This document shows, in pieces, positions 8,058 to 16,790 of a stretch of 64,000 nt of DNA. The position numbers and the translations under genes are program-made. The notes below the pieces were generated by a model. It was given only the letters and a program-made list of their open reading frames with translations, was not told the origin of the DNA and did no database searches. Source of the stretch: Swaminathania salitolerans (GTDB taxonomy: Bacteria > Pseudomonadota > Alphaproteobacteria > Acetobacterales > Acetobacteraceae); the NCBI RefSeq assembly GCF_025994315.1, contig NZ_BAQE01000003.1. One strand, 5' to 3'. Position 1 is the stretch's first letter, and every line of letters starts with the position of its first letter.

Positions 8058-8843
8058 TCAGGCTTCAGCCGGAGCTTCCGCCGCGGTCTCTTCCACGACG
8101 ACGGTCTCGACCGGCAGTTCCTCAGCCGAACCGAAATCGGCGCCAGAAGCCGCCATTTCCGCCGAGATGCCATCCAGAACCGCCTGAGCGACCAGGTCGC
8201 AATAGGTGGTGATCGCACGGATCGCGTCGTCATTGCCCGGGATCGGGTAGGTCACGCCAGCCGGGTTCGAGTTGCTGTCGAGCACCGCAACGACCGGAAT
8301 ACCGAGCTTGTTGGCTTCCTCGACCGCCAGCTTCTCCTTGTTCGTGTCGATCACGAACAGGATGTCCGGAAGGCCGCCCATTTCCTTGATGCCGCCGAGC
8401 GAACGCTCGAGCTTCTCACGGTCGCGGGTGATGTCGAGGATTTCCTTCTTCGTCAGACCATGCGTGTCGCCGGAGAGCATCTCATCGATCTGGCGCAGAC
8501 GCTTGATCGAACCCGTGATGGTCTTCCAGTTGGTCAGCATGCCGCCGAGCCAACGATGGTTGACATAGTACTGACCGCAACGGGTCGCGGCTTCGGCCAC
8601 ATGCTCGGCAGCAGCGCGCTTGGTGCCGACGAACAGCACGCGGCCGCCACCGGCCACCGTGTTGCGAACGGCCTGAAGGGCGCGATCGAGCATCGGGACG
8701 GTCTGCTGCAGGTCGATGATGTGAACCTGGTTGCGGACACCGAACAGATACGGTGCCATCGCCGGGTTCCAGCGACGCGTGTGGTGACCGAAGTGAACGC
8801 CGGCTTCGAGCAGCTGACGCATGGTGAATTCAGGCATCGCCAT
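8058..8843 (-). CDS. rpsB: 30S ribosomal protein S2
   Basis: Small-subunit ribosomal protein S2, 261 residues, assembled late on the 30S platform. The diagnostic N-terminal segment MRQLLEAGVHFGHHTRRWNP and the later LPDILFVIDTNKE are present. An Ala/Glu/Val-rich C-terminal tail is common in this group. The start at 8843 is chosen over the longer ORF (8885) because family similarity begins there and AGGAA lies about 10 nt upstream. A leader with an 8-bp inverted repeat precedes the gene and may serve S2 feedback control. Confidence 0.97.
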   Translation of the reverse strand: MAMPEFTMRQLLEAGVHFGHHTRRWNPAMAPYLFGVRNQVHIIDLQQTVPMLDRALQAVRNTVAGGGRVLFVGTKRAAAEHVAEAATRCGQYYVNHRWLGGMLTNWKTITGSIKRLRQIDEMLSGDTHGLTKKEILDITRDREKLERSLGGIKEMGGLPDILFVIDTNKEKLAVEEANKLGIPVVAVLDSNSNPAGVTYPIPGNDDAIRAITTYCDLVAQAVLDGISAEMAASGADFGSAEELPVETVVVEETAAEAPAEA

Positions 8844-9185
8844 GATGCAAATTCCTGTTCTTCTGGTTGTGCCTCCGTATGACATTGCGCGCTTTCGCGG
8901 GCACCAGAGGGTCTGACGTCATACGTGCGAATTGCCTCCTTCCCTTCCGGGATCGCCTTCAGGGGAAGCAGACCGGCGCGGTATCGCCTTTTTTGGCTCA
9001 AAAGGCAAGAAGGAAGCGCAAACGGGACGCTGGCGGCATCGATTGCCACCCTCCCCGCGGGCGTATTCGGGACCCGGGCCCCGGGGCGAGCGAGCTCCCG
9101 ATAACATTGCGTCGTATGCCCCCTCCGACAGCCGGGTTTTCGGGGGCATGAATCTTCGGGACACCCAGGCAACGACAGAGTCCGG
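8844..9185 (-). promoter_or_regulatory. rpsB leader and intergenic region with inverted repeats
   Basis: A 342-bp region without a gene. Closest to rpsB, a perfect 8-bp inverted repeat (CGTATGAC at 8876-8883, GTCATACG at 8918-8925) would fold the mRNA leader 33-82 nt before the ATG. Farther upstream is a 7-bp AAAAGGC/GCCTTTT hairpin near 8987-9007 without a U-tract, which may end the 9186 gene or lie within the promoter. Very GC-rich palindromes occur at 9067-9086. Autogenous control of rpsB-tsf by S2 is known in E. coli; its use here is inference. Confidence 0.4.
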
Positions 9186-9692
9186 TCACGCACGACACGA
9201 AAGGGAGAGGAAAGCGAGCAGCCGCGCCAGCCCGTATTGGGAACAGGCGAAGATACCATGCGCGAGAAGGATCAGGCATATCGACGTCATGGGGGACGCT
9301 GTGCGCAGCGCAAGAATGCCGCCTCCCATAGCAGGCATGAGAATGACCAGCCCGAGCACGGTGCTCAGCCCTACGCCGATTATGAGAAAGGGCGGAAATG
9401 TCGGCGTCCTGAATACGACATGGCCCCATAGAAGCGCGATGATCAGCGCGTAGGCGATACCGACAGCATAATGGAACCCCCAGCCGCAAACTGCCTCGAG
9501 AAGGGAATATGCGGCTTTATCGCTGCGATCCAGAACGAATTGCCCCTCTGCGAGACCCATGAGCCGGCGGCCGACGGCAGGCCATGAGGTTGCCGGGCGC
9601 GCGGTGACAGCCTCGACGAGACGAGCCCATAAATCGAGCGCCACTGTCGAGCCGATCCCGACGAACAGTGAAAAGGCCAGAACCGGACTCAT
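9186..9692 (-). CDS. DUF2938 family membrane protein
   Basis: Predicted inner-membrane protein of 168 residues with about four hydrophobic segments (starting MSPVLAFSLFVGIGSTVALD, then helices near the middle and C-terminus). It resembles DUF2938, a family of unknown function often found beside YbfB/YjiJ-type transporters. The ATG at 9692 overlaps the stop of the upstream transporter frame (ATGA), so it is translationally coupled and the last gene of the ArsR-rhodanese operon. The long ORF that fuses this protein to the transporter N-terminus arises only because the frameshift near 10130 puts both in one frame. Confidence 0.75.
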   Translation of the reverse strand: MSPVLAFSLFVGIGSTVALDLWARLVEAVTARPATSWPAVGRRLMGLAEGQFVLDRSDKAAYSLLEAVCGWGFHYAVGIAYALIIALLWGHVVFRTPTFPPFLIIGVGLSTVLGLVILMPAMGGGILALRTASPMTSICLILLAHGIFACSQYGLARLLAFLSLSCRA

Positions 9693-11072
9693 GAAACTCT
9701 CCCTTCTTCCCGCCTGTGTCGGAGCGCTGCCCGCATCTCGCTGCTCCCCAGTACCGCCTCGACAGGCCAGAGGATGCGAATGAGGACATAGAGCCCTGCG
9801 CCAACCAGCAGGGCTCCGCCTGCGATCACGAGAGACAGGACCAGACCGCGGGTCTCGGACGCCATGACATGGACGAGGGTCGAGACAAGAAAAGGACCGC
9901 AGATCTGTCCGATGCTGAACAGCGCCGTGAGCAGTCCCATATAGCGCGCCGCGTGGAGCGGGCGCAGGCGGGCCACCTCGCGCATGGCATGGAAATTGAT
10001 GACGTTGAAAGGCAATCCGGCCAGAGCGCTGCTTATGAGAAAACCGGTCACGGATGGGACAATCAGACCGCCGCATACGCCAGCCCCTTCCATCAGATAG
10101 CATACGGCAAGTGCGATACGTGGGTCGATCGTCTCTCACCCGCGCGACCATGACCGATCCGATGACGGCAGCTGCACCGAAACCCGGCCAGAACATGTCG
10201 ATCCAGCCCGAATCCGCGGGCGGAAGAGTCCGCCCGGCGATAATCGGCAGGAATGTTGCCGTGACGATGTAACCGAACCCGGACAGGCCATACGCAAAAG
10301 CGAAAAGCGCCATCTCGCCCGGGCTGTCCCGTCGCGGAGCCGCAAGATCGGGCAGACCGGCCAGATCGTCAACGCGCTGGCGCACCTCTCCATCCCGGCC
10401 CACTGCCTCATGACCCTGAAACTGCTGCGAACGGTACTGCGTCCCATGCTGCCCGAGCGGATCCGGACCGGGCTCCTCGAAGCGCCCCCAGACCAGAGCC
10501 GTCATCAGAGCGGCTGTCACGCCGAAAACGACCCAACCCTGCTGTGCATCGAGCCCGAGACGGGTCAGGCCCGAAACCGCCAGACCCGAGAGTGCGATCC
10601 CGAGTCCCACTCCGGTAAACATGATGCTTCCCTCGCGGGCCCGGCCCATCGGCTCCAGCCGCGCGAGACACCAGCGCGTCGTATGGATCAGAACGACCGC
10701 ACTGACGATACCGCCGATAAAACGCAGAGCGATCCAGACGATCATGTCGTCCATTGCCATCGCAAGGGTCAGCAGACTGGTCGATACGAGGCCCCAACGG
10801 ATGATCGGCGCACTGGACCAATGGCGGGGAAGCCCCATGCAGAGCATCGCGCCGAGCAGATATCCGATATAATTGGCACTGGCGAGCGTACTTCCGCCAT
10901 GAAGACTCAAGCTGCCATCGCGTATCATGATCGGCATGAGTGGCGTAAAAGCGAAGCGTCCGACACCCATCGACATGGCGAGCGAGACGATGCTCGCCGT
11001 CAGCACGGAACGCCCGTCCCGCGTCTGGTCCGATCGTATCTGGTCAGAGCGTTTCTGATCTGGCCCCGTCAT
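9689..11072 (-). pseudogene. YbfB/YjiJ-type MFS transporter, disrupted by a frameshift
   Basis: Twelve-helix major facilitator. The N-terminal part (from 11072; VGRFAFTPLMPIMI is typical of the family) is open through helix 7-8, ending GSVMVARVRD. Sensible sequence then continues only in the next frame (IDPRIALAVCYLMEGAGV) down to the stop at 9689. A single extra base, or two missing, near 10125-10136 explains this. The downstream half still looks well conserved and its stop overlaps the next start (ATGA), so the break is recent or a sequence error. The ATG at 11072 overlaps the stop of the ArsR regulator. The extreme N-terminus has three 5-residue repeats (DQKRS, DQIRS, DQTRD). Substrate is unknown. 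Confidence 0.8.
11024..11068. repeat. 15-nt tandem repeat x3 in MFS transporter 5' end
   Basis: Three degenerate 15-nt units (11024-11038, 11039-11053, 11054-11068), each beginning TCTGGTC or TCTGATC on the plus strand. They encode in-frame pentapeptide repeats (DQ-KRS, DQ-IRS, DQ-TRD) before the first membrane helix. Confidence 0.65.
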
Positions 11073-11713
11073 GACGAAGCCGGAGACGCAAAATGACCGG
11101 GAGAGCCGCCGGAATCAGGCGCCAGCCTCCTCGCCCGGAAACCGTAATGCTGCAGGATGAGGACAGCCTGCCGCGAGAGGACGCAATGCGGTCCGCGGCA
11201 ATAGGCGACGATCTCCCGATTGCCCGGTATGAGAGCGAGGCGCCGACGGAGATCCGCAAGCGGCAGATTCAAGGCCCCTTCGATGTGGCCGATTTCGAAT
11301 TCCGCCGCCGCACGCACGTCGATCAAGGTCACTTCGCCTTTTCGGAGCCGCGAAAGCAGTTCCTCGCGCGCAATGGGTTCGAGCTTTTCAGGCGCCTGCA
11401 GATAATCCGTCTTCAGATCGTCCATCGCGGCATCGAGCTCACCCTGAGCCGCCGCCAGAGCACCAATCAGATTGCCATAGATCGCCCTGTTTCTCAGGGT
11501 GTAGATCACGTTCTTTCCCTCGCGAGCGGCATCGACAAGAAAGGCTCTTCTCAGAATCTGCAAGTGCCGCGACGCATTGGCCATGGAAAGCCCGGCATTC
11601 GCAGCCAGAGCCTCGACGCTGCAACCGCCGCTCTCCAGCACGTTCAGCAGTTTCAGTCTGTGGGGATGGGACATCGCTGCGGCGCATTGCGCCATGCTCG
11701 TGAAATCGATCAT
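11069..11713 (-). CDS. ArsR/SmtB family regulator fused to a rhodanese domain
   Basis: Cytosolic transcription factor of 214 residues. Residues 1-90 form an ArsR-type winged helix (HRLKLLNVLESGGCSVEALA, recognition region MANASRHLQILR). Residues 115-205 form a rhodanese domain with the active-site loop VAYCRGPHCVLS. Such fusions are thought to sense reactive sulfur or oxidants through the persulfidated cysteine; metal sensing is less likely because the classic ELCVCDL metal motif is absent. It heads an ATGA-coupled operon with the broken MFS transporter and DUF2938 protein. A perfect 12-bp inverted repeat 18 nt upstream of its ATG is a likely operator, giving autoregulation. The ATG at 11713 is preferred over an upstream TTG (11749) inside that repeat. 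Confidence 0.88.
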   Translation of the reverse strand: MIDFTSMAQCAAAMSHPHRLKLLNVLESGGCSVEALAANAGLSMANASRHLQILRRAFLVDAAREGKNVIYTLRNRAIYGNLIGALAAAQGELDAAMDDLKTDYLQAPEKLEPIAREELLSRLRKGEVTLIDVRAAAEFEIGHIEGALNLPLADLRRRLALIPGNREIVAYCRGPHCVLSRQAVLILQHYGFRARRLAPDSGGSPGHFASPASS

Positions 11714-11730
11714 GGGCTGTTTTCTACATC

Positions 11731-11776
11731 CCGGTTTCCGATGAATCAATTGAATGATTGAATGATCGGAAACCGG
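11731..11776. promoter_or_regulatory. probable ArsR-rhodanese operator (12-bp perfect inverted repeat)
   Basis: Arms CCGGTTTCCGAT (11731-11742) and ATCGGAAACCGG (11765-11776) are perfectly complementary, separated by 22 A/T-rich nt that contain the palindrome TCAATTGA and two ATTGAATG copies. It lies directly before the ArsR-rhodanese gene, facing the divergent MDR gene. Confidence 0.6.
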
Positions 11777-12024
11777 GGCGAATGCCGCGCGAGGATCCTT
11801 GGCTGGACATACCGGGATGCCTCACGGAATGCCCTGTCCCACCGCCCGGGATTTGACGGCTGCCGTGGAAAACGAAGCATCCAGCCAGCCGGCATCCTTC
11901 TGACCGGATGATGAACCCGATGAAACGGATCCTCCGTCGGAGCGGTCGCGTTTACGTTCTTGAACCCGGCGGGTCACGTCACTATTTCGACTTTCATCGA
12001 AACATCAGGGAGCGAGAGCGTCTC
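11777..12024. other. remaining divergent intergenic region upstream of the MDR gene
   Basis: About 250 bp with no gene that I can support. A TTGACG hexamer at 11853-11858 could be a -35 for the MDR gene, but no good -10 follows at 16-18 nt. An ORF reading from 11908 is an upstream extension of the MDR frame without family similarity. Confidence 0.3.
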
Positions 12025-13035
12025 ATGGTCAAGGCAATGGTCATCACCCCACCCGGCGGCTTCGGGAATATCCATCTCCGCGAAATCGATGGAAGGGCGC
12101 CAGGTCCGGACGAGATACGGATACGGCTTCATGCGTCTTCGCTCAATTATCACGATTATGCCGTCGTGAGCGGGATGTGGGCGCCCACCACGCCGCGGAT
12201 CCCCATGGCGGATGGCGCCGGGGAAGTCGTGGAAACGGGAAGCGCTGTCACCGAATTCAAGCCGGGCGACCGCGTAGTCAGCACGTTTTTCCCGACATGG
12301 CTTTCAGGTCGTCCCGAGGTGATCGGTTTTTCGTCGGTGCCCGGCGACGGTATCGACGGCTATGCGCGCGAGGAAGTGACAGCATCGGCAAACGCCTTCA
12401 CGCATGCGCCGAAGAACTGGAGCCACGCCGAGGCCGCAACGCTGACCACAGCCGGTCTGACCGCCTGGCGTTCGCTCTTTGTCGATGATCGGGTCTCGCC
12501 TTCCAGCACCGTTCTGGTCCAGGGGACCGGCGGCGTGTCCGTCTTTGCCCTGCAATTCGCCAAGATGGCCGGGGCGACCGTGATCGCGACCTCCTCCAGT
12601 GACGAAAAACTCGAGCGCCTCGCCCGGCTCGGGGCCGATCATCTGATCAACTACCGAGGCAATCCGGAATGGGGCCGCACGGCCTGGGAGCTGACCGGAG
12701 GGCGCGGTGTCGATCATATCGTCGAGGTTGGCGGCCCGGCTTCTCTGGCACAATCCATGGAGGCGGTCCGGGTCGGGGGCCATATCGGCACGATCGGAAT
12801 CCTGAGCGGCGTATCCGCCTCGCTCGAACTCGTGCCGATGCTGCTCAAACAGTTCCGCCTGCAGGGCGTGCTCGTCGGAAGCCGCGAAAACCAGATCGAC
12901 ATGATCCGCGCCCTCGACGCCCATGGCGAGATGCGCCCGGTAATCGACCGGTCCTTCGCCCTCGACGAGATCGTACCGGCATTCCGCTATCAGGAAAGCA
13001 ACCGCCATTTCGGCAAGATCTGTCTTTCTTTCTGA
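12025..13035 (+). CDS. zinc-free MDR family NAD(P)-dependent oxidoreductase
   Basis: Medium-chain dehydrogenase/reductase of 336 residues, probably a cytosolic quinone or enone reductase. The GroES-like half has SSLNYHDYAVVSG where zinc alcohol dehydrogenases have a catalytic Cys, so the catalytic zinc ligands are missing. The Rossmann half has VQGTGGVSVFALQFAKMAGA. The start at 12025 (MVKAMVITPPG) follows AGGGAGCGAG; the longer ORF from 11908 has an N-terminus without family similarity. It is divergent from the ArsR-rhodanese operon and may share its operator, which would suggest a joint response to electrophile or sulfur stress. The substrate is not known. Confidence 0.8.
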   Translation: MVKAMVITPPGGFGNIHLREIDGRAPGPDEIRIRLHASSLNYHDYAVVSGMWAPTTPRIPMADGAGEVVETGSAVTEFKPGDRVVSTFFPTWLSGRPEVIGFSSVPGDGIDGYAREEVTASANAFTHAPKNWSHAEAATLTTAGLTAWRSLFVDDRVSPSSTVLVQGTGGVSVFALQFAKMAGATVIATSSSDEKLERLARLGADHLINYRGNPEWGRTAWELTGGRGVDHIVEVGGPASLAQSMEAVRVGGHIGTIGILSGVSASLELVPMLLKQFRLQGVLVGSRENQIDMIRALDAHGEMRPVIDRSFALDEIVPAFRYQESNRHFGKICLSF

Positions 13036-13162
13036 GCGAGACAGACGGTGGCAGGGGCTTTGCGGCCCGCCACCTTACCGGGTCGGGAACGGCCCGGTAT
13101 TTCCGGGACGCGCGATACGACGCGCCCCCCCAGGCCAGAAAACGGGAAACGGGAAACGTAGG

Positions 13163-13188
13163 GCGATCCGTCCGGATATCCGGATCGC
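13163..13188. repeat. hairpin between convergent MDR gene and dnaE
   Basis: GCGATCCG (13163-13170) pairs with CGGATCGC (13181-13188), enclosing the 14-bp palindrome TCCGGATATCCGGA. It sits 9 bp beyond the dnaE stop. No U-tract follows on either strand. It may act as an RNA 3'-end stabiliser or a Rho-dependent end. Confidence 0.45.
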
Positions 13189-13196
13189 GCAACGCT

Positions 13197-16100
13197 TCAG
13201 ATATGATCGATGCGCGAAACGCCTCTGATGGTGCGCAACTGCTCGCCAAGGCGCGGCGTCACCGGGAAATAGCCGCTGAGCGTCACCTCGATCGCCTTGG
13301 TTTCATCCACCGCTGGCACGAGCACGATCTTGCCCCGTCCTTTGCCCTGGCTGCTGATAAGGTCGCGCACCCGGGTCACGGCTGAGGCCTCGCTTATCCA
13401 GATCCGCATCTCCCCGCTTTCCTGTGCGGCGGCCTTTTCCAGATCGGTCACATCGCTCGCGGTGATTCGCAACGCGTCCCCCTCGAGCTTCAGATCCGCC
13501 GTCACCATGACTGCCTGCCCGGCCACGAGGAGATCCCGGCAACGGGACAACACCTCAGAAAACAGCGTGACTTCGCAGCCGCCTGTCGAATCCGAAAGGC
13601 GCACCCATGCCATCTTGCTGCCGCTCTTCGTCGGGCGCTCCTTCCTGTCGACCACACAGCCTGCGATGCGCACCCGGTACGAGCCGTTTTCGGCAGCCGT
13701 CATGAGGTTCTGGGACGTCAGAACATTGGCGCGCTTGAGCACGGCACGATAGGCATCCAGAGGATGCGCCGACATATGGAAGCCGATGGCCTCCGCCTCG
13801 GCCGCGAGGCGTTCGAACTCGGGCCAGTACTCGGCTTCCGCAAGGCGGAGTTCCTCTGGCTCGGCCGAGGCACCGAACAATCCGATCTGGCCCGAGGCGG
13901 CTTCCTGCGCCTCGGATTGCGCGCGGCGCATGATGATATCCGCGCTGGCGAAAACGACATGCCTTGGAATATCGAGGGAATCGAAAGCCCCTGCCTTGGC
14001 AAGATTCTCGATCTGGATCTTGTTGAGCTGCCGCGCATCGCATCGCGCCGCGAGATCGGCAAGACTCGTGAACGGCCTGTCGCCGCGCGCATCGACAATC
14101 GCCTGCATCGCGCTGAATCCGACCCTTTTTACCGCGGCCAGCGCATAGCGTATGGCCCAGCTGCCATCGGCCTGTCGCTCGAGCGTGAAATCGGCCTCGG
14201 AGCGATTGATATCCACCGGCAGCACCGCGATCTTCATCCGGCGCGCCTCCTGACAGAGCGAGGCGAGCTTGTCCGTTTTTTCGCGCGCGAGCGACATGCA
14301 GCCGGCAAGGAAGGCAACCGGATAATTCGCCTTCATCCAGGCCGTCTGATACGACACGAGCGCATAGGCGGCAGCGTGGGATTTATTGAATCCGTAATCG
14401 GCAAAACGCGCCATGAGGTCGAATACCTCGGCGGCTTTCTCGGGGGTGATCCCGCGTCCGGTCGCACCCTTGACGAAGATCTCGCGCTGCGTGTCCATCT
14501 CGGCGCGGATCTTCTTGCCCATGGCGCGACGCAGCAGATCGGCGCCACCGAGGCTGTACCCGGCCATTTTCTGCGCGATCTGCATGACCTGCTCCTGATA
14601 GACCATGATGCCATAGGTCTCGGACAGGATATCGCGGATCTCCTCATGGGGCGGCTCCCAGGAGGCGCCGTGTTTGCGCGCGCAGTAATCGGGGATATTG
14701 GCCATCGGCCCCGGACGATAGAGAGCCACCGCAGCGATCAGATCCTCGAGTCTGGTCGGACGCATCTGCTTGAGCACGTCGCGCATGCCCGCGCCTTCGA
14801 ACTGGAACACCCCGCCCGCATCGCCGCGCGCGAGCATTTCGTATGTGGCGGCATCGTCCAGAGGCAAGGCGGCGAGATCGACCTCGACACCCTGCTGGGC
14901 GATGAAATTGATCCCGCGCTTGAGAATGGTGAGCGTCGTGAGCCCGAGGAAGTCGAATTTGACGAGCCCCGCCTGCTCGACGAACTTCATGTTGTATTGC
15001 GTGACCAGCATGTCGCTCTTCGGATCGCGATAGAGCGGAACGAGCTCGACCAGATCGCGATCGCCGATCACCACACCCGCAGCATGGGTGGAGGCGTGCC
15101 GGAAAAGCCCTTCGAGCTGGAGCGCGATTTCCATCAGGCGACGCAGCGCCTCGTCATTATCGCGCATCTCCTGCAGGCGCGGCTCGCCGTCGATGGCCTG
15201 TTTGAGGGTGACGGGCTTGGCCGGGTTGTTCGGAATCAGTTCCGCCACCCGGTTGACCATACCGAAAGGCAGGCCGAGCACACGGCCCACATCGCGCACG
15301 GCGGCGCGGGCCTGCAGCTTGCCGAAGGTGATGATCTGCGCCACGCGCTCGCCGCCATATTCGGTCCGCACATAACGGATGACCTCGTCGCGCCGGTCCT
15401 GACAGAAATCGATATCGAAATCGGGCATCGAGACGCGTTCCGGATTGAGAAAACGCTCGAACAGAAGATTGAAGGGCAATGGATCGATATCGGTGATGGT
15501 CAGCGCCCAGGCGACGAGAGAGCCTGCCCCCGAGCCGCGTCCCGGCCCGACGGGAATATCGTGTTCCTTCGCCCACTGGATGAAATCGGCCACGATCAGG
15601 AAGTAACCGGGAAACCCCATGCGCACGATGATGCCGAGCTCCATCTCGAGGCGCTCTTCATAGCGTTTGCGGGTGTCGGCATCGGCATCCATGCGATCGA
15701 GGCGTCGCACGAGCCCCTCTTTCGACATCGAACGGAGGGTTTCCTCCTCGGTCGCGCCCTCATTGACCTTCGGGCAGACCGGCAGGAGAGGCGGCCGGGT
15801 AGAGACCTTCACCGCGCAATGCCGCGCGATCGCGAGCGTGTTGTCGCAGGCCTCCGGCAGATCGGCAAAAAGCGCCCGCATGGCGTCCGGGGATTTGAAC
15901 CAGTGTTCGGGGGTGACGCGCCATCGCTCCTGTTCGGCCATGGTACGTCCCTGCGCGATGCAGAGAAGCGCGTCATGCGCCTCATGCATCGCCGGGCGCG
16001 CGAAAAAGCACTCATTCGTGGCGACGAGCGGTATGCCGAGACGGTCCGCCGCTGCAATCATCCCGGGTTCGACCGCGCGTTCCTCCGCAAGTCCATGACG

Positions 16101-16616
16101 GTGCAGCTCGACGGCAAGGTAATCGCCAAATCCGTCCTGCAATCTCCGGAGCAGCGCCAGAGCCTGATCCTCCTGCCCCTCTGCAAGGCGCCGGAAAAGC
16201 GGGCCGCGCGTCCCGCCGGTGAGCAGGAAAAGCCCGTCGGCATGGGAGCAGAGCGTTTCGAGCGCGATGGTCGGGTCCGACGGATCGCCCTTGAGAAAGC
16301 CTTCGGAAGAGAGAAACTGCAGATTGGCGAGGCCGGTCTCGTTGCGGGCCAGGGCCACCAGAGGTTCGGCCGGAAGACCGGGCTTGTCGCCATGTGGCGG
16401 GAGGGAGAGCTGGCAGCCGATGATCGGCTGGACGCCCTTGCCCGAGCAATATTGCGAGAACTCGAGCGCACCGAACAGATTGCCCGTATCGGTCAAGGCG
16501 ACCGCGGGCATGGCGCAATCGGCTGCGAGCGCCACGAGATCCGGAATACGGATCGCCCCCTGACTCAGCGAATAGGCAGAATGGTTGCGGAGATGGACGA
16601 AGGAGGCATGAGACAT
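13197..16616 (-). CDS. dnaE: DNA polymerase III subunit alpha
   Basis: Catalytic subunit of the replicative polymerase, 1139 residues, a normal DnaE length. In order: PHP domain (SFVHLRNHSAYSLSQGAI at the N-terminus), palm with VGPGRGSGAGSLVAWAL and the catalytic aspartates in MPDFDIDFCQDRRDEV, a third acidic site in KFDFLGLTTL, then the OB-fold and C-terminal tau-binding region. The start is taken at 16616, where family similarity begins; an ATG at 16652 preceded by purines is an alternative adding 12 residues. It follows lolC-lolD on the same strand. Confidence 0.96.
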   Translation of the reverse strand: MSHASFVHLRNHSAYSLSQGAIRIPDLVALAADCAMPAVALTDTGNLFGALEFSQYCSGKGVQPIIGCQLSLPPHGDKPGLPAEPLVALARNETGLANLQFLSSEGFLKGDPSDPTIALETLCSHADGLFLLTGGTRGPLFRRLAEGQEDQALALLRRLQDGFGDYLAVELHRHGLAEERAVEPGMIAAADRLGIPLVATNECFFARPAMHEAHDALLCIAQGRTMAEQERWRVTPEHWFKSPDAMRALFADLPEACDNTLAIARHCAVKVSTRPPLLPVCPKVNEGATEEETLRSMSKEGLVRRLDRMDADADTRKRYEERLEMELGIIVRMGFPGYFLIVADFIQWAKEHDIPVGPGRGSGAGSLVAWALTITDIDPLPFNLLFERFLNPERVSMPDFDIDFCQDRRDEVIRYVRTEYGGERVAQIITFGKLQARAAVRDVGRVLGLPFGMVNRVAELIPNNPAKPVTLKQAIDGEPRLQEMRDNDEALRRLMEIALQLEGLFRHASTHAAGVVIGDRDLVELVPLYRDPKSDMLVTQYNMKFVEQAGLVKFDFLGLTTLTILKRGINFIAQQGVEVDLAALPLDDAATYEMLARGDAGGVFQFEGAGMRDVLKQMRPTRLEDLIAAVALYRPGPMANIPDYCARKHGASWEPPHEEIRDILSETYGIMVYQEQVMQIAQKMAGYSLGGADLLRRAMGKKIRAEMDTQREIFVKGATGRGITPEKAAEVFDLMARFADYGFNKSHAAAYALVSYQTAWMKANYPVAFLAGCMSLAREKTDKLASLCQEARRMKIAVLPVDINRSEADFTLERQADGSWAIRYALAAVKRVGFSAMQAIVDARGDRPFTSLADLAARCDARQLNKIQIENLAKAGAFDSLDIPRHVVFASADIIMRRAQSEAQEAASGQIGLFGASAEPEELRLAEAEYWPEFERLAAEAEAIGFHMSAHPLDAYRAVLKRANVLTSQNLMTAAENGSYRVRIAGCVVDRKERPTKSGSKMAWVRLSDSTGGCEVTLFSEVLSRCRDLLVAGQAVMVTADLKLEGDALRITASDVTDLEKAAAQESGEMRIWISEASAVTRVRDLISSQGKGRGKIVLVPAVDETKAIEVTLSGYFPVTPRLGEQLRTIRGVSRIDHI

Positions 16617-16790
16617 GCAGACAGATGTATCAGAGCCGCTCCTGCCCGACATCCCTTTCTTCTCGATACCGCACGAGACAACCGTGTCGAAAGGAAAGCG
16701 GAGCCATCATCGGAACCGCGCTCGGGCCGAGTCCGGTCGGGCATCGGCTCCTGCCCCCGGCTGCGCGCGGATCGGGAAGCAGGCTCCGGA

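Noticed and set aside
8987..9007. GCCTTTT/AAAAGGC hairpin as a terminator
   Set aside because: No U-tract follows on either strand; kept only as a structural note.
9186..11072. Single 628-residue protein joining an MFS N-terminus to DUF2938
   Set aside because: The middle (about 9690-10125) is out of frame with the transporter and meaningless. The fusion is produced by the frameshift; two genes overlapping by ATGA explain the data.
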